6,629 nucleotides of DNA from Thiomargarita sp. (GCA_020721025.1 DYNO01000176.1:1-6629), one strand, 5' to 3'. Shown: positions 1 to 6,610, counted from the stretch's first letter. The notes: generated from the letters alone by a model not told the origin. Made by a program: numbers and translations.

Positions 1-159
1 TACCGTTAGCTTCGTAAAGTGGCACAGCAAAAACATACTATATCATCTTGCTAATCACTGTTATGAACCTCTATCAATGATGGTAAACGACTGATTTCAG
101 TCACTGGAAGTCAATGTTAGACAAGTTCAGAATTCAGTTATTGGTGATTCAGTCGTATA

Positions 160-185
160 TAGCTATATTGAACTAAATATAGCTA
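160..185. repeat. 10-bp perfect inverted repeat downstream of the beta-helix gene
   Basis: TAGCTATATT (160-169) and AATATAGCTA (176-185) pair perfectly around a six-base loop. The left arm also lies within a 12-bp palindrome, ATATAGCTATAT (157-168), and TATAGCTA occurs twice, 20 bp apart. In the minus-strand transcript the hairpin starts about 29 bases after the stop. No T-run follows on that strand, so it is not a standard intrinsic terminator. It could protect the 3' end or be a protein-binding site. Confidence 0.45.
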
Positions 186-190
186 ATTTG

Positions 191-207
191 GTAACAGGAA
201 CTAACTC
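191..207 (-). repeat. 17-bp motif after the beta-helix gene stop (copy 1)
   Basis: On the plus strand this reads GTAACAGGAACTAACTC and matches the copy at 3109-3125 at 15 of 17 positions, including an unbroken GGAACTAACTC. It begins seven bases past the TGA of the beta-helix gene. The function is unknown; a shared 3' element or duplication remnant is possible. Confidence 0.4.
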
Positions 208-213
208 CAAAGC

Positions 214-2943
214 TCACTGTACGATGAAATTTATCGGTAATTGACCGTTGTACGCCAACACGCCATTGACCGCATAGCCAATATAAACAGTAAAATTCCC
301 CGGCATCCCCATCAAATTCCCTGAATAAATCGCGACCGGCAACTTTTCTGGCAACGCTGCCACCGCAAATGCCGCCGCCAATGTTTCCAATTTTTCATCC
401 CAAGGTATCCACGTATCCCCTTGACGCATAAAGGCAGTGTATCGCGCTTGCGGAGCGGTATAAACGCCTACCATGAAGATTTGGGCAGCTTGTCCGATAT
501 CACGCCGATCTGCAACAATTTCCGCGCTCAAACTCACCGGTTCTGCCTGATTAAACAAAAAGTTATTTGCACCGGCTACCTCAAGTTTTCCAAAAAATTG
601 GGCAGCCGTCCCACGATAATCCCGACTCGCCAAATCAATCGCAATTCCTTGATTTTCACTGAAATATTCAAACGCACCGATGTCTAATATTTCCTGCTGA
701 GGAAAATCAATGATCCCAAATCGAGCCAGTAACGCCGTCAAACTCGCCGGTGTCACCGTTCCGCGATTAATGGCAACGCTGCCCGTGCGAATCTGAAAAT
801 TTCCCATGCTATTATCATAACGATTGCGGGTGGCAAAATAATCATAGTACAAAAACAACGGGTCTTGACTCACTCCCTGTAATTCCCAAGGGGTTTGAGT
901 CTGCACACTCTCCAAACTTTGATAGGTGTTATTGTTATTACTCATCTCCCCAAACTTGCTAAAATCTGTCCAACCATTGCTGTAGTATAAATTGTGATTG
1001 AGAACAAATTGTGCATCATCGACCGTTCCTTTATGATGAATGCCAAATTCTGCATTATTGACGAAAATATTGTTAATAATCTGCGTATTAACGTTAGAAT
1101 GTGTTTCGTATTCCTTGGTGCTCCACAATCCTAACCCATAGTTTGCATTCGCAAGTACGTTATTCACGATCAGCATTTCACCATCGCGCCAACTTTGGGA
1201 ACCAAAAATATTCGCCCAACTGTTTTTATAAAGCACATTACGATAAATATTCAAGCCGCTAGAATAATTTGCATAAATCCCAAATGCAAACAGTCCATTC
1301 CACCGTCCCCGCAATTCCGCCACCGCACTCCAACCAAGATTATTGCGAATGGTATTGTTCATAATCAATACATCACGAAATATATGACTGGTCGGGGGTA
1401 ACCCGGTAAAAGTTAACGCGCCACAATCCGCCACCATCTGACAAGTTTTTTCAATGACATTGCCGTGAATTAAAATATCGCCCGTTTTGATTTCCTGCGG
1501 GGTAAAACCAAAAGTTTTCGCAGCATCTGACGACTGAATCAGGCTGTGACTGAACTTGATACCATCGAAGGCAGTATGATGTATTCGATTGTTTTCAAAT
1601 CGTAATTTGTCAGCAAAATAAAATTCTAATCCCGCTGCCCGATCTTGTTGCGCTCGATAACTCAAATGATGCAATTCGTTATTTTTAATCACGACGTTGG
1701 TGAGCGGGGCGGTGGTGAGATTTGCATTACTACTCGACGTGGGATAAAAAAACAGTCCGTCGCTATCCATGTTGGCAATTTGGGAATTTTCTAAAATCAA
1801 GCCGTTGATTTGATTGGCACTGGTTGAGGTTGCTCCGACATCTTGTTCAATCCAAATACCATGATTGGCATAACTTAAGTTTAAGTTTTTCAAAACAATT
1901 TGCTGACTGCCCTGATCCTGTGCATTCCAGAGTTGAATCGCGGTTTCTTGACACAAATCAATTGTGATCCCATCTAACGTGATATATGACAAATTGCTCA
2001 GATCAACACCCACAGTTCGCTTAGAAATTTCTAATGATATCAAATCTTTCGCTAGAATATATAAACGCTTTGTGGTTGAGTCAAACCAATATTCGCCATC
2101 ACTGTCTAACAGTGCCGGATGATTTTCCACATAATATTTACTACCCCAACCCAAGCCGGGCGTATTGAGCGTTTTATAATCTGCTTTGGGAGAAATGGTA
2201 ATGCGTCCTTCGCTCACTTCATGATTGACAATGGGACGGCGATAAATGAAATATCCTTGACTGTTGTCTGTCGTTACCAAGGTCGCACCGGTCAAATTGC
2301 CCAATGTGGTTAAATTGCCTTTGGAAATATCGGAGGGTGAATTGTCGTTGTGACGGTCGGTTAATTGGGTCAGCGAACGCAGGGGAGTTTCGCAACTGGT
2401 GGGCGAACTACAAGTGACTTCGGCACTGCCCCCGTCGGCTGTCCACCAAAATTCGTGTTGTTTCCATTCAGTTTGCGCCTGCCAATCGGGTTCACGCGCC
2501 AAGCTGAGACGTTGCGTCGTTTGTCGAGAGTCCAATTTCTGGACAAAGCGCGGTATTTCAGTGTCCCACTGAGATAAATCCGCCCATACAATCTGATTCC
2601 ATTTTGTGGTGGGAAATCCCAACGTGTTTTCAGTCAAAGATTGCCACACGTTCACCACTTCCGCACCACGGATAATCACGCTATCGGGTTGTTCTGCTTG
2701 ATAAATAATTGGATTGTTGGCGGTGCCTGAGTGGATGGGTTGTAGCGTTTCCCGGTAAATTCCCGGTTGAATGTGTACAATGCTGCCCGCGGTGGCTAAA
2801 GTTGTCGCTTTTTGTAGGGTACGCAGGGCAGTTGCTGCTGTTAGACCGTCAGCGGCATCATTGCCATGATTTACATCCACCCAAATTTCCGCAGCTCCTA
2901 CGGGAGAGCCGAGTAAAAGTAGCAAGTAAGTGAATGCCAACAT
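214..2943 (-). CDS. Secreted right-handed parallel beta-helix protein with a C-terminal accessory domain
   Basis: This is an intact 909-residue exported protein. Residues 1-18 form a signal peptide (Leu-rich core, likely cut after GAA) that unusually has no Lys or Arg before the core. Residues 20-80 (WVDVNHGNDAADG, then ALRTLQKA, then VHIQPGIYRETL) match the DUF1565-type opening of beta-helix proteins. LAREPDW near 148-154 resembles the 'ARxPN' segment of beta-helix polysaccharide-active enzymes. From about 310 to 660, helix turns rich in 'I-x-NN' and 'GI/GL' follow one another. DPLF (694-697), GSVAINRGT and DIGAFEY (754-760) are the usual end cap. Residues about 790-909 form a separate beta-rich domain. 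Cys pairs 178/184 and 501/507 could form disulfides, which fits export. ATG at 2943 was chosen; upstream TTG 2958 would add five residues. The best -10-like box, TAGAAT (2979-2984), lacks a good -35. A polysaccharide lyase, epimerase or adhesin role is possible; no catalytic set can be assigned. Confidence 0.9.
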   Translation of the reverse strand: MLAFTYLLLLLGSPVGAAEIWVDVNHGNDAADGLTAATALRTLQKATTLATAGSIVHIQPGIYRETLQPIHSGTANNPIIYQAEQPDSVIIRGAEVVNVWQSLTENTLGFPTTKWNQIVWADLSQWDTEIPRFVQKLDSRQTTQRLSLAREPDWQAQTEWKQHEFWWTADGGSAEVTCSSPTSCETPLRSLTQLTDRHNDNSPSDISKGNLTTLGNLTGATLVTTDNSQGYFIYRRPIVNHEVSEGRITISPKADYKTLNTPGLGWGSKYYVENHPALLDSDGEYWFDSTTKRLYILAKDLISLEISKRTVGVDLSNLSYITLDGITIDLCQETAIQLWNAQDQGSQQIVLKNLNLSYANHGIWIEQDVGATSTSANQINGLILENSQIANMDSDGLFFYPTSSSNANLTTAPLTNVVIKNNELHHLSYRAQQDRAAGLEFYFADKLRFENNRIHHTAFDGIKFSHSLIQSSDAAKTFGFTPQEIKTGDILIHGNVIEKTCQMVADCGALTFTGLPPTSHIFRDVLIMNNTIRNNLGWSAVAELRGRWNGLFAFGIYANYSSGLNIYRNVLYKNSWANIFGSQSWRDGEMLIVNNVLANANYGLGLWSTKEYETHSNVNTQIINNIFVNNAEFGIHHKGTVDDAQFVLNHNLYYSNGWTDFSKFGEMSNNNNTYQSLESVQTQTPWELQGVSQDPLFLYYDYFATRNRYDNSMGNFQIRTGSVAINRGTVTPASLTALLARFGIIDFPQQEILDIGAFEYFSENQGIAIDLASRDYRGTAAQFFGKLEVAGANNFLFNQAEPVSLSAEIVADRRDIGQAAQIFMVGVYTAPQARYTAFMRQGDTWIPWDEKLETLAAAFAVAALPEKLPVAIYSGNLMGMPGNFTVYIGYAVNGVLAYNGQLPINFIVQ

Positions 2944-2952
2944 AATCAGGTA

Positions 2953-2956
2953 TTCC
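2953..2956 (-). promoter_or_regulatory. Ribosome binding site supporting the ATG start of the beta-helix gene
   Basis: On the minus strand GGAA lies nine bases before ATG 2943. The alternative TTG at 2958 overlaps the first base pairs of this motif region and would have no purine-rich site of its own at normal spacing. This favours the ATG. The match is short, so support is modest. Confidence 0.4.
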
Positions 2957-3003
2957 AAAGTAGTGAATTCGATAAGTTATTCTACCGAGTTTTTCAACGA
3001 TGG

Positions 3004-3103
3004 TAGGAATTACGCAGTTCAAATCTAATTTTCAATTTATTCAAAAAGTTAGTATTTTGATTGATTTTTCGATATTTAAACAGAATCAACTGCGTAACTC
3101 CTA
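3004..3103. mobile_element. MITE-like element with 14-bp inverted ends and TA flanks
   Basis: The left end GGAATTACGCAGTT (3006-3019) and the right end AACTGCGTAACTCC (3088-3101) are inverted copies with one mismatch. Each is flanked on the outside by TA (3004-3005 and 3102-3103). The 68 bases between them are about one-fifth GC and code for nothing. Short length, inverted ends and a TA duplication are what IS630/Tc1-mariner-type non-autonomous elements show, so this family is the best inference. It sits between the TpsA stop and the beta-helix gene start, so it may have added to or disrupted that gene's promoter. The alternative is a large hairpin of other origin. Confidence 0.5.
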
Positions 3104-3108
3104 ATGTT

Positions 3109-3125
3109 GTTACTGGAACTAACTC
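3109..3125 (-). repeat. 17-bp motif after the TpsA gene stop (copy 2)
   Basis: On the plus strand this reads GTTACTGGAACTAACTC, the partner of 191-207. It lies about 40 bases past the TAG of the TpsA gene and just outside the MITE-like element. It runs into CAATTCTTGAATTG (3125-3138), a short AT-rich inverted repeat too weak to be called a terminator. Confidence 0.4.
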
Positions 3126-3166
3126 AATTCTTGAATTGTTTCATGTGCAACCCGCGTTCAATCATT

Positions 3167-5497
3167 CTAAAACTGAGGATACCATTCTGACGGCGCGGCA
3201 CGTAATCGCTTCAGTGAGGTTGAGGAAATGCGTAATAGTGGTTTGGGAAGTAGTTGCAACTTATTCTCTGAATTCAATAAATTCAGGCTGTCTGCGTTGC
3301 GTCTGCCCCTAGAGTAACAAGGCTCTTTGAGGAGTTTTCCGGCATCTAAAAAATTGGAGGGCAGGGTGAATAAATCATTGGTAACTTCTTGAATTGGTGA
3401 GTTAATTGAGATATTGCCATCATCACCAACTAGGGATGACGCGCTGATTACGCTGTCAGGCGAACTAATAAATCGTCCCGCTGCCACCCGAATATTGCCT
3501 CCTTTTCCTTCCAGTGCTTGGGTCGTCAAGGTCGCACCATTTAAAATCACAATTTGCGAATCTAATACCACAATATCACCGCCATTGCCCTTACCTCCAC
3601 TGACACTGGTAGAAATTTTGGCTCCTTCCACCAGCAAGCGCGGCGAAATGATTTCAATGTTACCACCACTGGCATTCTTGGTTTCGGTGGTGATGGTGGA
3701 ATAGCCGGAAATGGTAATTCTCCCGGCGCGAATCATAATATTGCCCCCGTCGCCGGCATATTCTTTGTCACCGAGCGAATCGCTGAATATTCCACTGGGA
3801 ACTTTTGAAGATTGATATTGATTTGAAATCGTTAATTCGTTGCTCACGTTGACATTAATCACGCCGCCCCGACCTTCGCCCCACGTACTTCCCCCAATCA
3901 ATCCCATATCTGCCAATGTCAAGCGTTGTGTGTGAATATCAATCGTTCCCGCGTTGCCTTGGGTGCCGTCACTGACGATTAATCCAGAATCATACAATGT
4001 CATATCCGTTGCGAATATTTCGATGTTACCCGCATTTCCGGCTCGATTGATTCGGGGAATGCGGAATGCTTCCAAATATCCCGATCCCGCCTGCGAATTA
4101 CTCACAACCCCGCTTTGTGCAAACCAGTTATTATCTTGTTGAGTTGCTTCATCATACACCGTTGTTTTTTCTAACCCATGAGCAGTAAAAGTCTCGGTTG
4201 TGATTTTAATATTGCCACTGTGTCCCCCACCGTAGGTGGATACGGCAATTTCCCCGCCACCGGATAGACGAATATCTTTGGCTATCACAGAAATATTGCC
4301 CCCATTGCCCGATATTTCCTTCGTGGCGTATGCCGCTGAGATGATGCCACTGGGAAGGAGAAACTGACTTAAATATTTGCCATCCACTGCCAATTGATGA
4401 TTCAGATGAATTTCCGTATCCCCAGAATGACCCGTGCCATAACAGCCATTGAGAATCAAGCCGCCCCCAAAAATATGTAAATTATCCGCCGTGATACGCA
4501 CATTGCCACCCTGCCCAATCCCTTGCGTGTTCATCACAATGGCTGAAAAATCTTGTTCGCCATGCAAAACGATGTCAGTCGCTTGAATTGCAATATCGCC
4601 CCCCGTCAATTCTCCCAACGTCTGCGAATCAATTTGTGCATCATGCAAGTGCAGTAAACCGGAGCGAATCGAAATATCCCCACCGCGCAGACCTGTTGTA
4701 CTGATATGTGCTTGATTGAGGTTGATCGCACCTTGTTCAAGTTGCCGATTTGCAATCAGTGGATCAATCTTGCCGGGCGCGGAAACACTGATTAATTGCA
4801 CCATACCCGCAGCTGCTGTGATTTTGGTGCTGTAATTGGGAAAAACTAAAGTATCTATAGGTGGATTGTAAATTCGTGGCGATGTTCGCGGGTCTGAGAC
4901 AAGTTTCCCAGTAAAATGTAAATCACCACCAATGAGCGATAAAGTTTTGCCTTCAGATACAGATAAATGCGAATCTCGAACTTGTATCGCTGCGGGGGAA
5001 TTGCGGAGAAAACCAAACGATTCCACAGGTGCCACACTCAGCACAGAATTTTGAGGCGATTGGGCACTGAATTGGGAGCCATCTTGAAAATGCAAACTAT
5101 CCGCAGTCGATGCGAAAAAACTTCCAGAAACGTCAAGCTGGGCATGTTCCCCAAAAATAATACCTTGCGGATTCAGCAGATACAAGTTAGCATTGGGAAG
5201 GGTTGAGCGAATTGTTCCATCAATAAACGAGGGTTGCGTCCCAGTCACGCGTGACACAATTGTGTGAATCTCATGACTTCCTGAGAAAATCGCGGTTTGT
5301 TGCGCATTCAGATTAAATTCTTGAAAACTATGAAAAAGGCGATCACCCACTTGTTGCCCCAACGTCGGCGGGATAGAGAGAGTCTGACCCGTTAAAGTTA
5401 CCCGGTCACCCAAGCTGCCATCGGTGACAACATCCGCGTTGACATCTGTTTTCAACATTATCCACAAGCCAAACAAAATAATGAGGCAGTTTCTCAT
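3167..5497 (-). CDS. Two-partner-secretion (TpsA) filamentous-haemagglutinin-like exoprotein
   Basis: This is an intact 776-residue secreted protein. Residues 1-21 are a signal peptide (MRNCLIILFG..., cut after VNA). Residues about 22-145 are the TPS (haemagglutination activity) domain. DVVTDGSLGD opens it, FHSFQEFNLN and the IVSRVTG stretch lie in its middle, and LYLLNPQGIIFG carries NPQG at 109-112, a variant of the usual NPNG. This domain is known to address the protein to a TpsB outer-membrane pore. From about 270 to 697, roughly 14 Gly-rich turns of the form GG(N/D)I-x-I are spaced about 25-35 residues apart, as in a beta-helix shaft. PSGIFS-like segments recur between them. The C-terminal LPSNFLDAGKLLKEPC is a conserved-looking end block of these proteins, with Cys at 727; a further 49 residues follow. 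ATG 5497 was preferred over GTG 5542, which adds 15 residues without a Shine-Dalgarno and puts a non-hydrophobic stretch before the signal peptide. Adhesion or contact-dependent roles are inferred. No tpsB gene is in the window. Confidence 0.9.
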   Translation of the reverse strand: MRNCLIILFGLWIMLKTDVNADVVTDGSLGDRVTLTGQTLSIPPTLGQQVGDRLFHSFQEFNLNAQQTAIFSGSHEIHTIVSRVTGTQPSFIDGTIRSTLPNANLYLLNPQGIIFGEHAQLDVSGSFFASTADSLHFQDGSQFSAQSPQNSVLSVAPVESFGFLRNSPAAIQVRDSHLSVSEGKTLSLIGGDLHFTGKLVSDPRTSPRIYNPPIDTLVFPNYSTKITAAAGMVQLISVSAPGKIDPLIANRQLEQGAINLNQAHISTTGLRGGDISIRSGLLHLHDAQIDSQTLGELTGGDIAIQATDIVLHGEQDFSAIVMNTQGIGQGGNVRITADNLHIFGGGLILNGCYGTGHSGDTEIHLNHQLAVDGKYLSQFLLPSGIISAAYATKEISGNGGNISVIAKDIRLSGGGEIAVSTYGGGHSGNIKITTETFTAHGLEKTTVYDEATQQDNNWFAQSGVVSNSQAGSGYLEAFRIPRINRAGNAGNIEIFATDMTLYDSGLIVSDGTQGNAGTIDIHTQRLTLADMGLIGGSTWGEGRGGVINVNVSNELTISNQYQSSKVPSGIFSDSLGDKEYAGDGGNIMIRAGRITISGYSTITTETKNASGGNIEIISPRLLVEGAKISTSVSGGKGNGGDIVVLDSQIVILNGATLTTQALEGKGGNIRVAAGRFISSPDSVISASSLVGDDGNISINSPIQEVTNDLFTLPSNFLDAGKLLKEPCYSRGRRNADSLNLLNSENKLQLLPKPLLRISSTSLKRLRAAPSEWYPQF

Positions 5498-5507
5498 GTT
5501 AAATACA

Positions 5508-5511
5508 TTCC
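5508..5511 (-). promoter_or_regulatory. Ribosome binding site supporting the ATG start of the TpsA gene
   Basis: On the minus strand GGAA lies ten bases before ATG 5497, in the context TTGGAAT, which is nearly the same as the site before the neighbouring beta-helix gene. The upstream GTG at 5542 is preceded by ACAATGTTCA, which has no such site. The motif is short and AT-rich, so support is modest. Confidence 0.4.
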
Positions 5512-5612
5512 AATTCTTATGAATTAATAAAGAACAGTTCACTGAACATTGTGTCGTTTATTTTGTGAACTTGATTTATCCAAAATACGTTGTTACTTTA
5601 TACGGTAAGTAA

Positions 5613-5630
5613 TTGACTGCTCGTAGTCAA
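5613..5630. repeat. Perfect inverted repeat overlapping a -35-like box upstream of the TpsA gene
   Basis: TTGACT (5613-5618) and AGTCAA (5625-5630) are perfect inverted copies around GCTCGT. The right arm reads TTGACT on the minus strand, a -35-like hexamer pointing at the TpsA gene. A dyad on a possible -35 box is a common operator layout, but no paired -10 at normal spacing is visible. Confidence 0.3.
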
Positions 5631-5880
5631 CCCAAACGTTTTATTATTATTTATTCCATTGATTCGCAATAAGTGCAAATTGATGGCTTAAAATACCATA
5701 ATGTTATATCAATAAATCAACGATTACTTTGATTATCATTAAGATATTACCAAGAGACCCATTTTAAAAAACCAACAGTTTATTCGCCATAGTTTGGAAA
5801 ATTTTTTGTAATCGTTTGCGAAATCAACAGGTTGAAAAAATTGATTCAACTTACCAACCAATTGAAATTTAAATGAAATT

Positions 5881-5997
5881 TTAAAACTGTCCGAACCGTT
5901 GTTGCGCAGTGAAGACGACTCGACGCAGCGTTTCATCATACGCCTTCTTTCGCGCCAAAACAAGAAAAATTGCAAAATTAACCCATAAAGCGAGTTT
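5881..5997 (-). other. GC-rich island and start-less reading frame behind ubiC
   Basis: Positions 5887-5957 are about 56% GC by hand count, against about 26% in the 126 bases to their left. On the minus strand one frame stays open for 38 codons to a TAA at 5881-5883. It gives a protein-like tail (KLALWVNF..., then ...LRRVVFTAQQRFGQF) with no ATG and a TAG at its head inside ubiC. A second minus frame is open for 88 codons from ATG 6005 to 5739, but its product is Trp/Phe/Lys-rich and not convincing. The island may be a remnant of a gene's 3' end, a dispersed repeat or a small RNA. Confidence 0.3.
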
Positions 5998-6532
5998 CTA
6001 GCCATTCTGTCATGTTTGGTAGGAAGACTTCGTGTACTAACAATGGTTTATCTTCAGGCAAATAAAAAATAGATCGGCGTGCCCACAATTTTAGTGGCTT
6101 GGGTTGTAAATCCACACTGGCGAGTTGATACAGTAACTCTTCGCTTGATAAACAGGTGGCTTCAATCTCGGTGCGTTGCAGCGCGTGAAAGCTGAACAGG
6201 ACTTCGCCCAGCGGTTGCGTTCCCAATGTTTCTAAACAGCGATATTTGCCTGTTAAAGTGTGCTGCGGAATGACGGTGCGGGCAAAAACCCATGTTTGTT
6301 CACGACAATGCAGATAGACATGACGAATTCGAGCGGGGGGCGCGTGGGTCAGATGGAGTGCCTGTTGTTCTGCCGCTTGCGGTTGTTCCCATTTTTCTTC
6401 AATCACTTCGACAAAAAATTGTTGTTGGCAATGGGTTTGTAAACGCAGGGTCAGCGAGGTGGAGTCAAACAGCCAAGTGTGCAAATGGGTAGGAATTTTT
6501 GATTTCCAATGCGATGCGGGATGCCAAATCAT
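5978..6532 (-). CDS. ubiC: Chorismate--pyruvate lyase (UbiC)
   Basis: UbiC converts chorismate to 4-hydroxybenzoate and pyruvate in the cytoplasm, the first committed step of ubiquinone synthesis. The 184-residue protein lines up along its length with the E. coli enzyme from memory. WLFDSTSLTLRL (20-31) matches the N-terminal WLLLEDSMTKRF, and IRHVYL has Arg70 at the place of E. coli Arg76. WVFARTVIP (81-89) and LGTQPLGEVLF follow. ARRSIFYL, then KPLLVHEVFLP, have Glu168 at the place of E. coli catalytic Glu155. The protein ends 13 residues beyond the usual FLP terminus. ATG 6532 is forced by an in-frame TGA two codons upstream. There is no clear Shine-Dalgarno before it, and a 44-codon frame with a good one overlaps the start, which suggests coupled translation. 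ubiA, the usual next gene in many proteobacteria, does not follow. No other UbiC signature residue appears to be missing. Confidence 0.93.
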   Translation of the reverse strand: MIWHPASHWKSKIPTHLHTWLFDSTSLTLRLQTHCQQQFFVEVIEEKWEQPQAAEQQALHLTHAPPARIRHVYLHCREQTWVFARTVIPQHTLTGKYRCLETLGTQPLGEVLFSFHALQRTEIEATCLSSEELLYQLASVDLQPKPLKLWARRSIFYLPEDKPLLVHEVFLPNMTEWLETRFMG

Positions 6533-6599
6533 GATTCAGTGAGTTTGTGTACAAAATTGGGGGCGGGCGTGAGGGTTGACAACTATCGTTAATTTCCAT
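6465..6599 (-). CDS. Possible 44-codon upstream ORF overlapping the start of ubiC
   Basis: ATG 6599 follows GAGGAAATTATT, a strong Shine-Dalgarno with seven-base spacing. The frame runs 44 codons (MEINDSCQPSRPPP... to ...YPFAHLAV) and overlaps ubiC by 68 bp in another frame. I recognise no family. The same frame stays open leftward to the window edge at 6629, so it could be the tail of an upstream gene instead. The DNA before the ATG looks like an intergenic repeat, which argues against that. It may be a leader that couples translation into ubiC, or chance. Confidence 0.22.
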   Translation of the reverse strand: MEINDSCQPSRPPPILYTNSLNHDLASRIALEIKNSYPFAHLAV

Positions 6600-6610
6600 A
6601 ATAATTTCCT

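Larger units (their letters stand above)
1..213. other. AT-rich 3' flank of the beta-helix gene
   Basis: No gene can be called here. The stretch holds the inverted repeat GACTGATTTCAGTC (89-102), a related GATTCAGTCG (146-155) that can pair with CGACTGA at 88-94, the 160-185 hairpin and the 17-bp motif. On the plus strand, frame 2 is open from the window edge to a TGA at 92-94, which could be the tail of a convergent gene. On the minus strand an ATG at 34-36 opens 12 codons to the edge. Neither is long enough to judge. Confidence 0.5.
5498..5977. other. Long intergenic region between ubiC and the TpsA gene
   Basis: These 480 bases hold no convincing gene. Behind ubiC is a GC-rich island (5887-5957), and beyond it GC drops to about one quarter. 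Inverted repeats are AGGTTGAA/TTCAACTT (5829-5852, one wobble), TTGACT/AGTCAA (5613-5630, loop of six) and GTTCACTGAAC (5537-5547) just before the TpsA start. On the minus strand TTGACT (5625-5630) and TATAAA (5597-5602) look like promoter boxes, but 22 bases separate them, too many for a normal sigma-70 site. TTGCAC followed 17 bases later by AATAAA is a second weak pair further upstream. No intrinsic terminator with a T-run was found after ubiC. The TpsA promoter is probably in this region. Confidence 0.5.

Noticed and set aside
1..36. Start of a further minus-strand gene at ATG 36 (MFLLCHFTKLTV)
   Set aside because: Only 12 codons are visible, with a weak ribosome site and an alternative frame equally open, so it cannot be judged.
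2370..2591. 73-codon minus-strand and 70-codon plus-strand frames within the beta-helix gene
   Set aside because: They lie wholly inside a long, clearly coding frame and have no family features; they are shadows.
3125..3138. CAATTCTTGAATTG as a terminator of the TpsA gene
   Set aside because: The stem is five or six AT-rich pairs and no T-run follows on the minus strand.
3414..3704. 96-codon plus-strand frame opposite the TpsA gene
   Set aside because: It is the antisense of Gly-rich repeats (giving Pro-rich sequence), a usual artefact of such genes.
3167..5542. GTG 5542 as start giving an extended signal peptide (ESPR-like) on the TpsA protein
   Set aside because: The 15 added residues do not resemble the ESPR pattern and there is no Shine-Dalgarno before the GTG.
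5597..5630. TTGACT and TATAAA as a sigma-70 promoter for the TpsA gene
   Set aside because: The 22-base spacing is too long for a normal promoter; each box may have another partner, but none is convincing.
5739..6005. 88-codon minus-strand frame from an ATG inside the end of ubiC
   Set aside because: The product is rich in Phe, Lys, Trp and Cys, much of it comes from AT-rich DNA, there is no Shine-Dalgarno, and the GC-rich part reads more protein-like in a different frame.
6559..6575. G-rich plus-strand stretch GGGGGCGGGCGTGAGGG as a G-quadruplex
   Set aside because: It has only three runs of three or more G, so a standard three-tetrad quadruplex cannot form.
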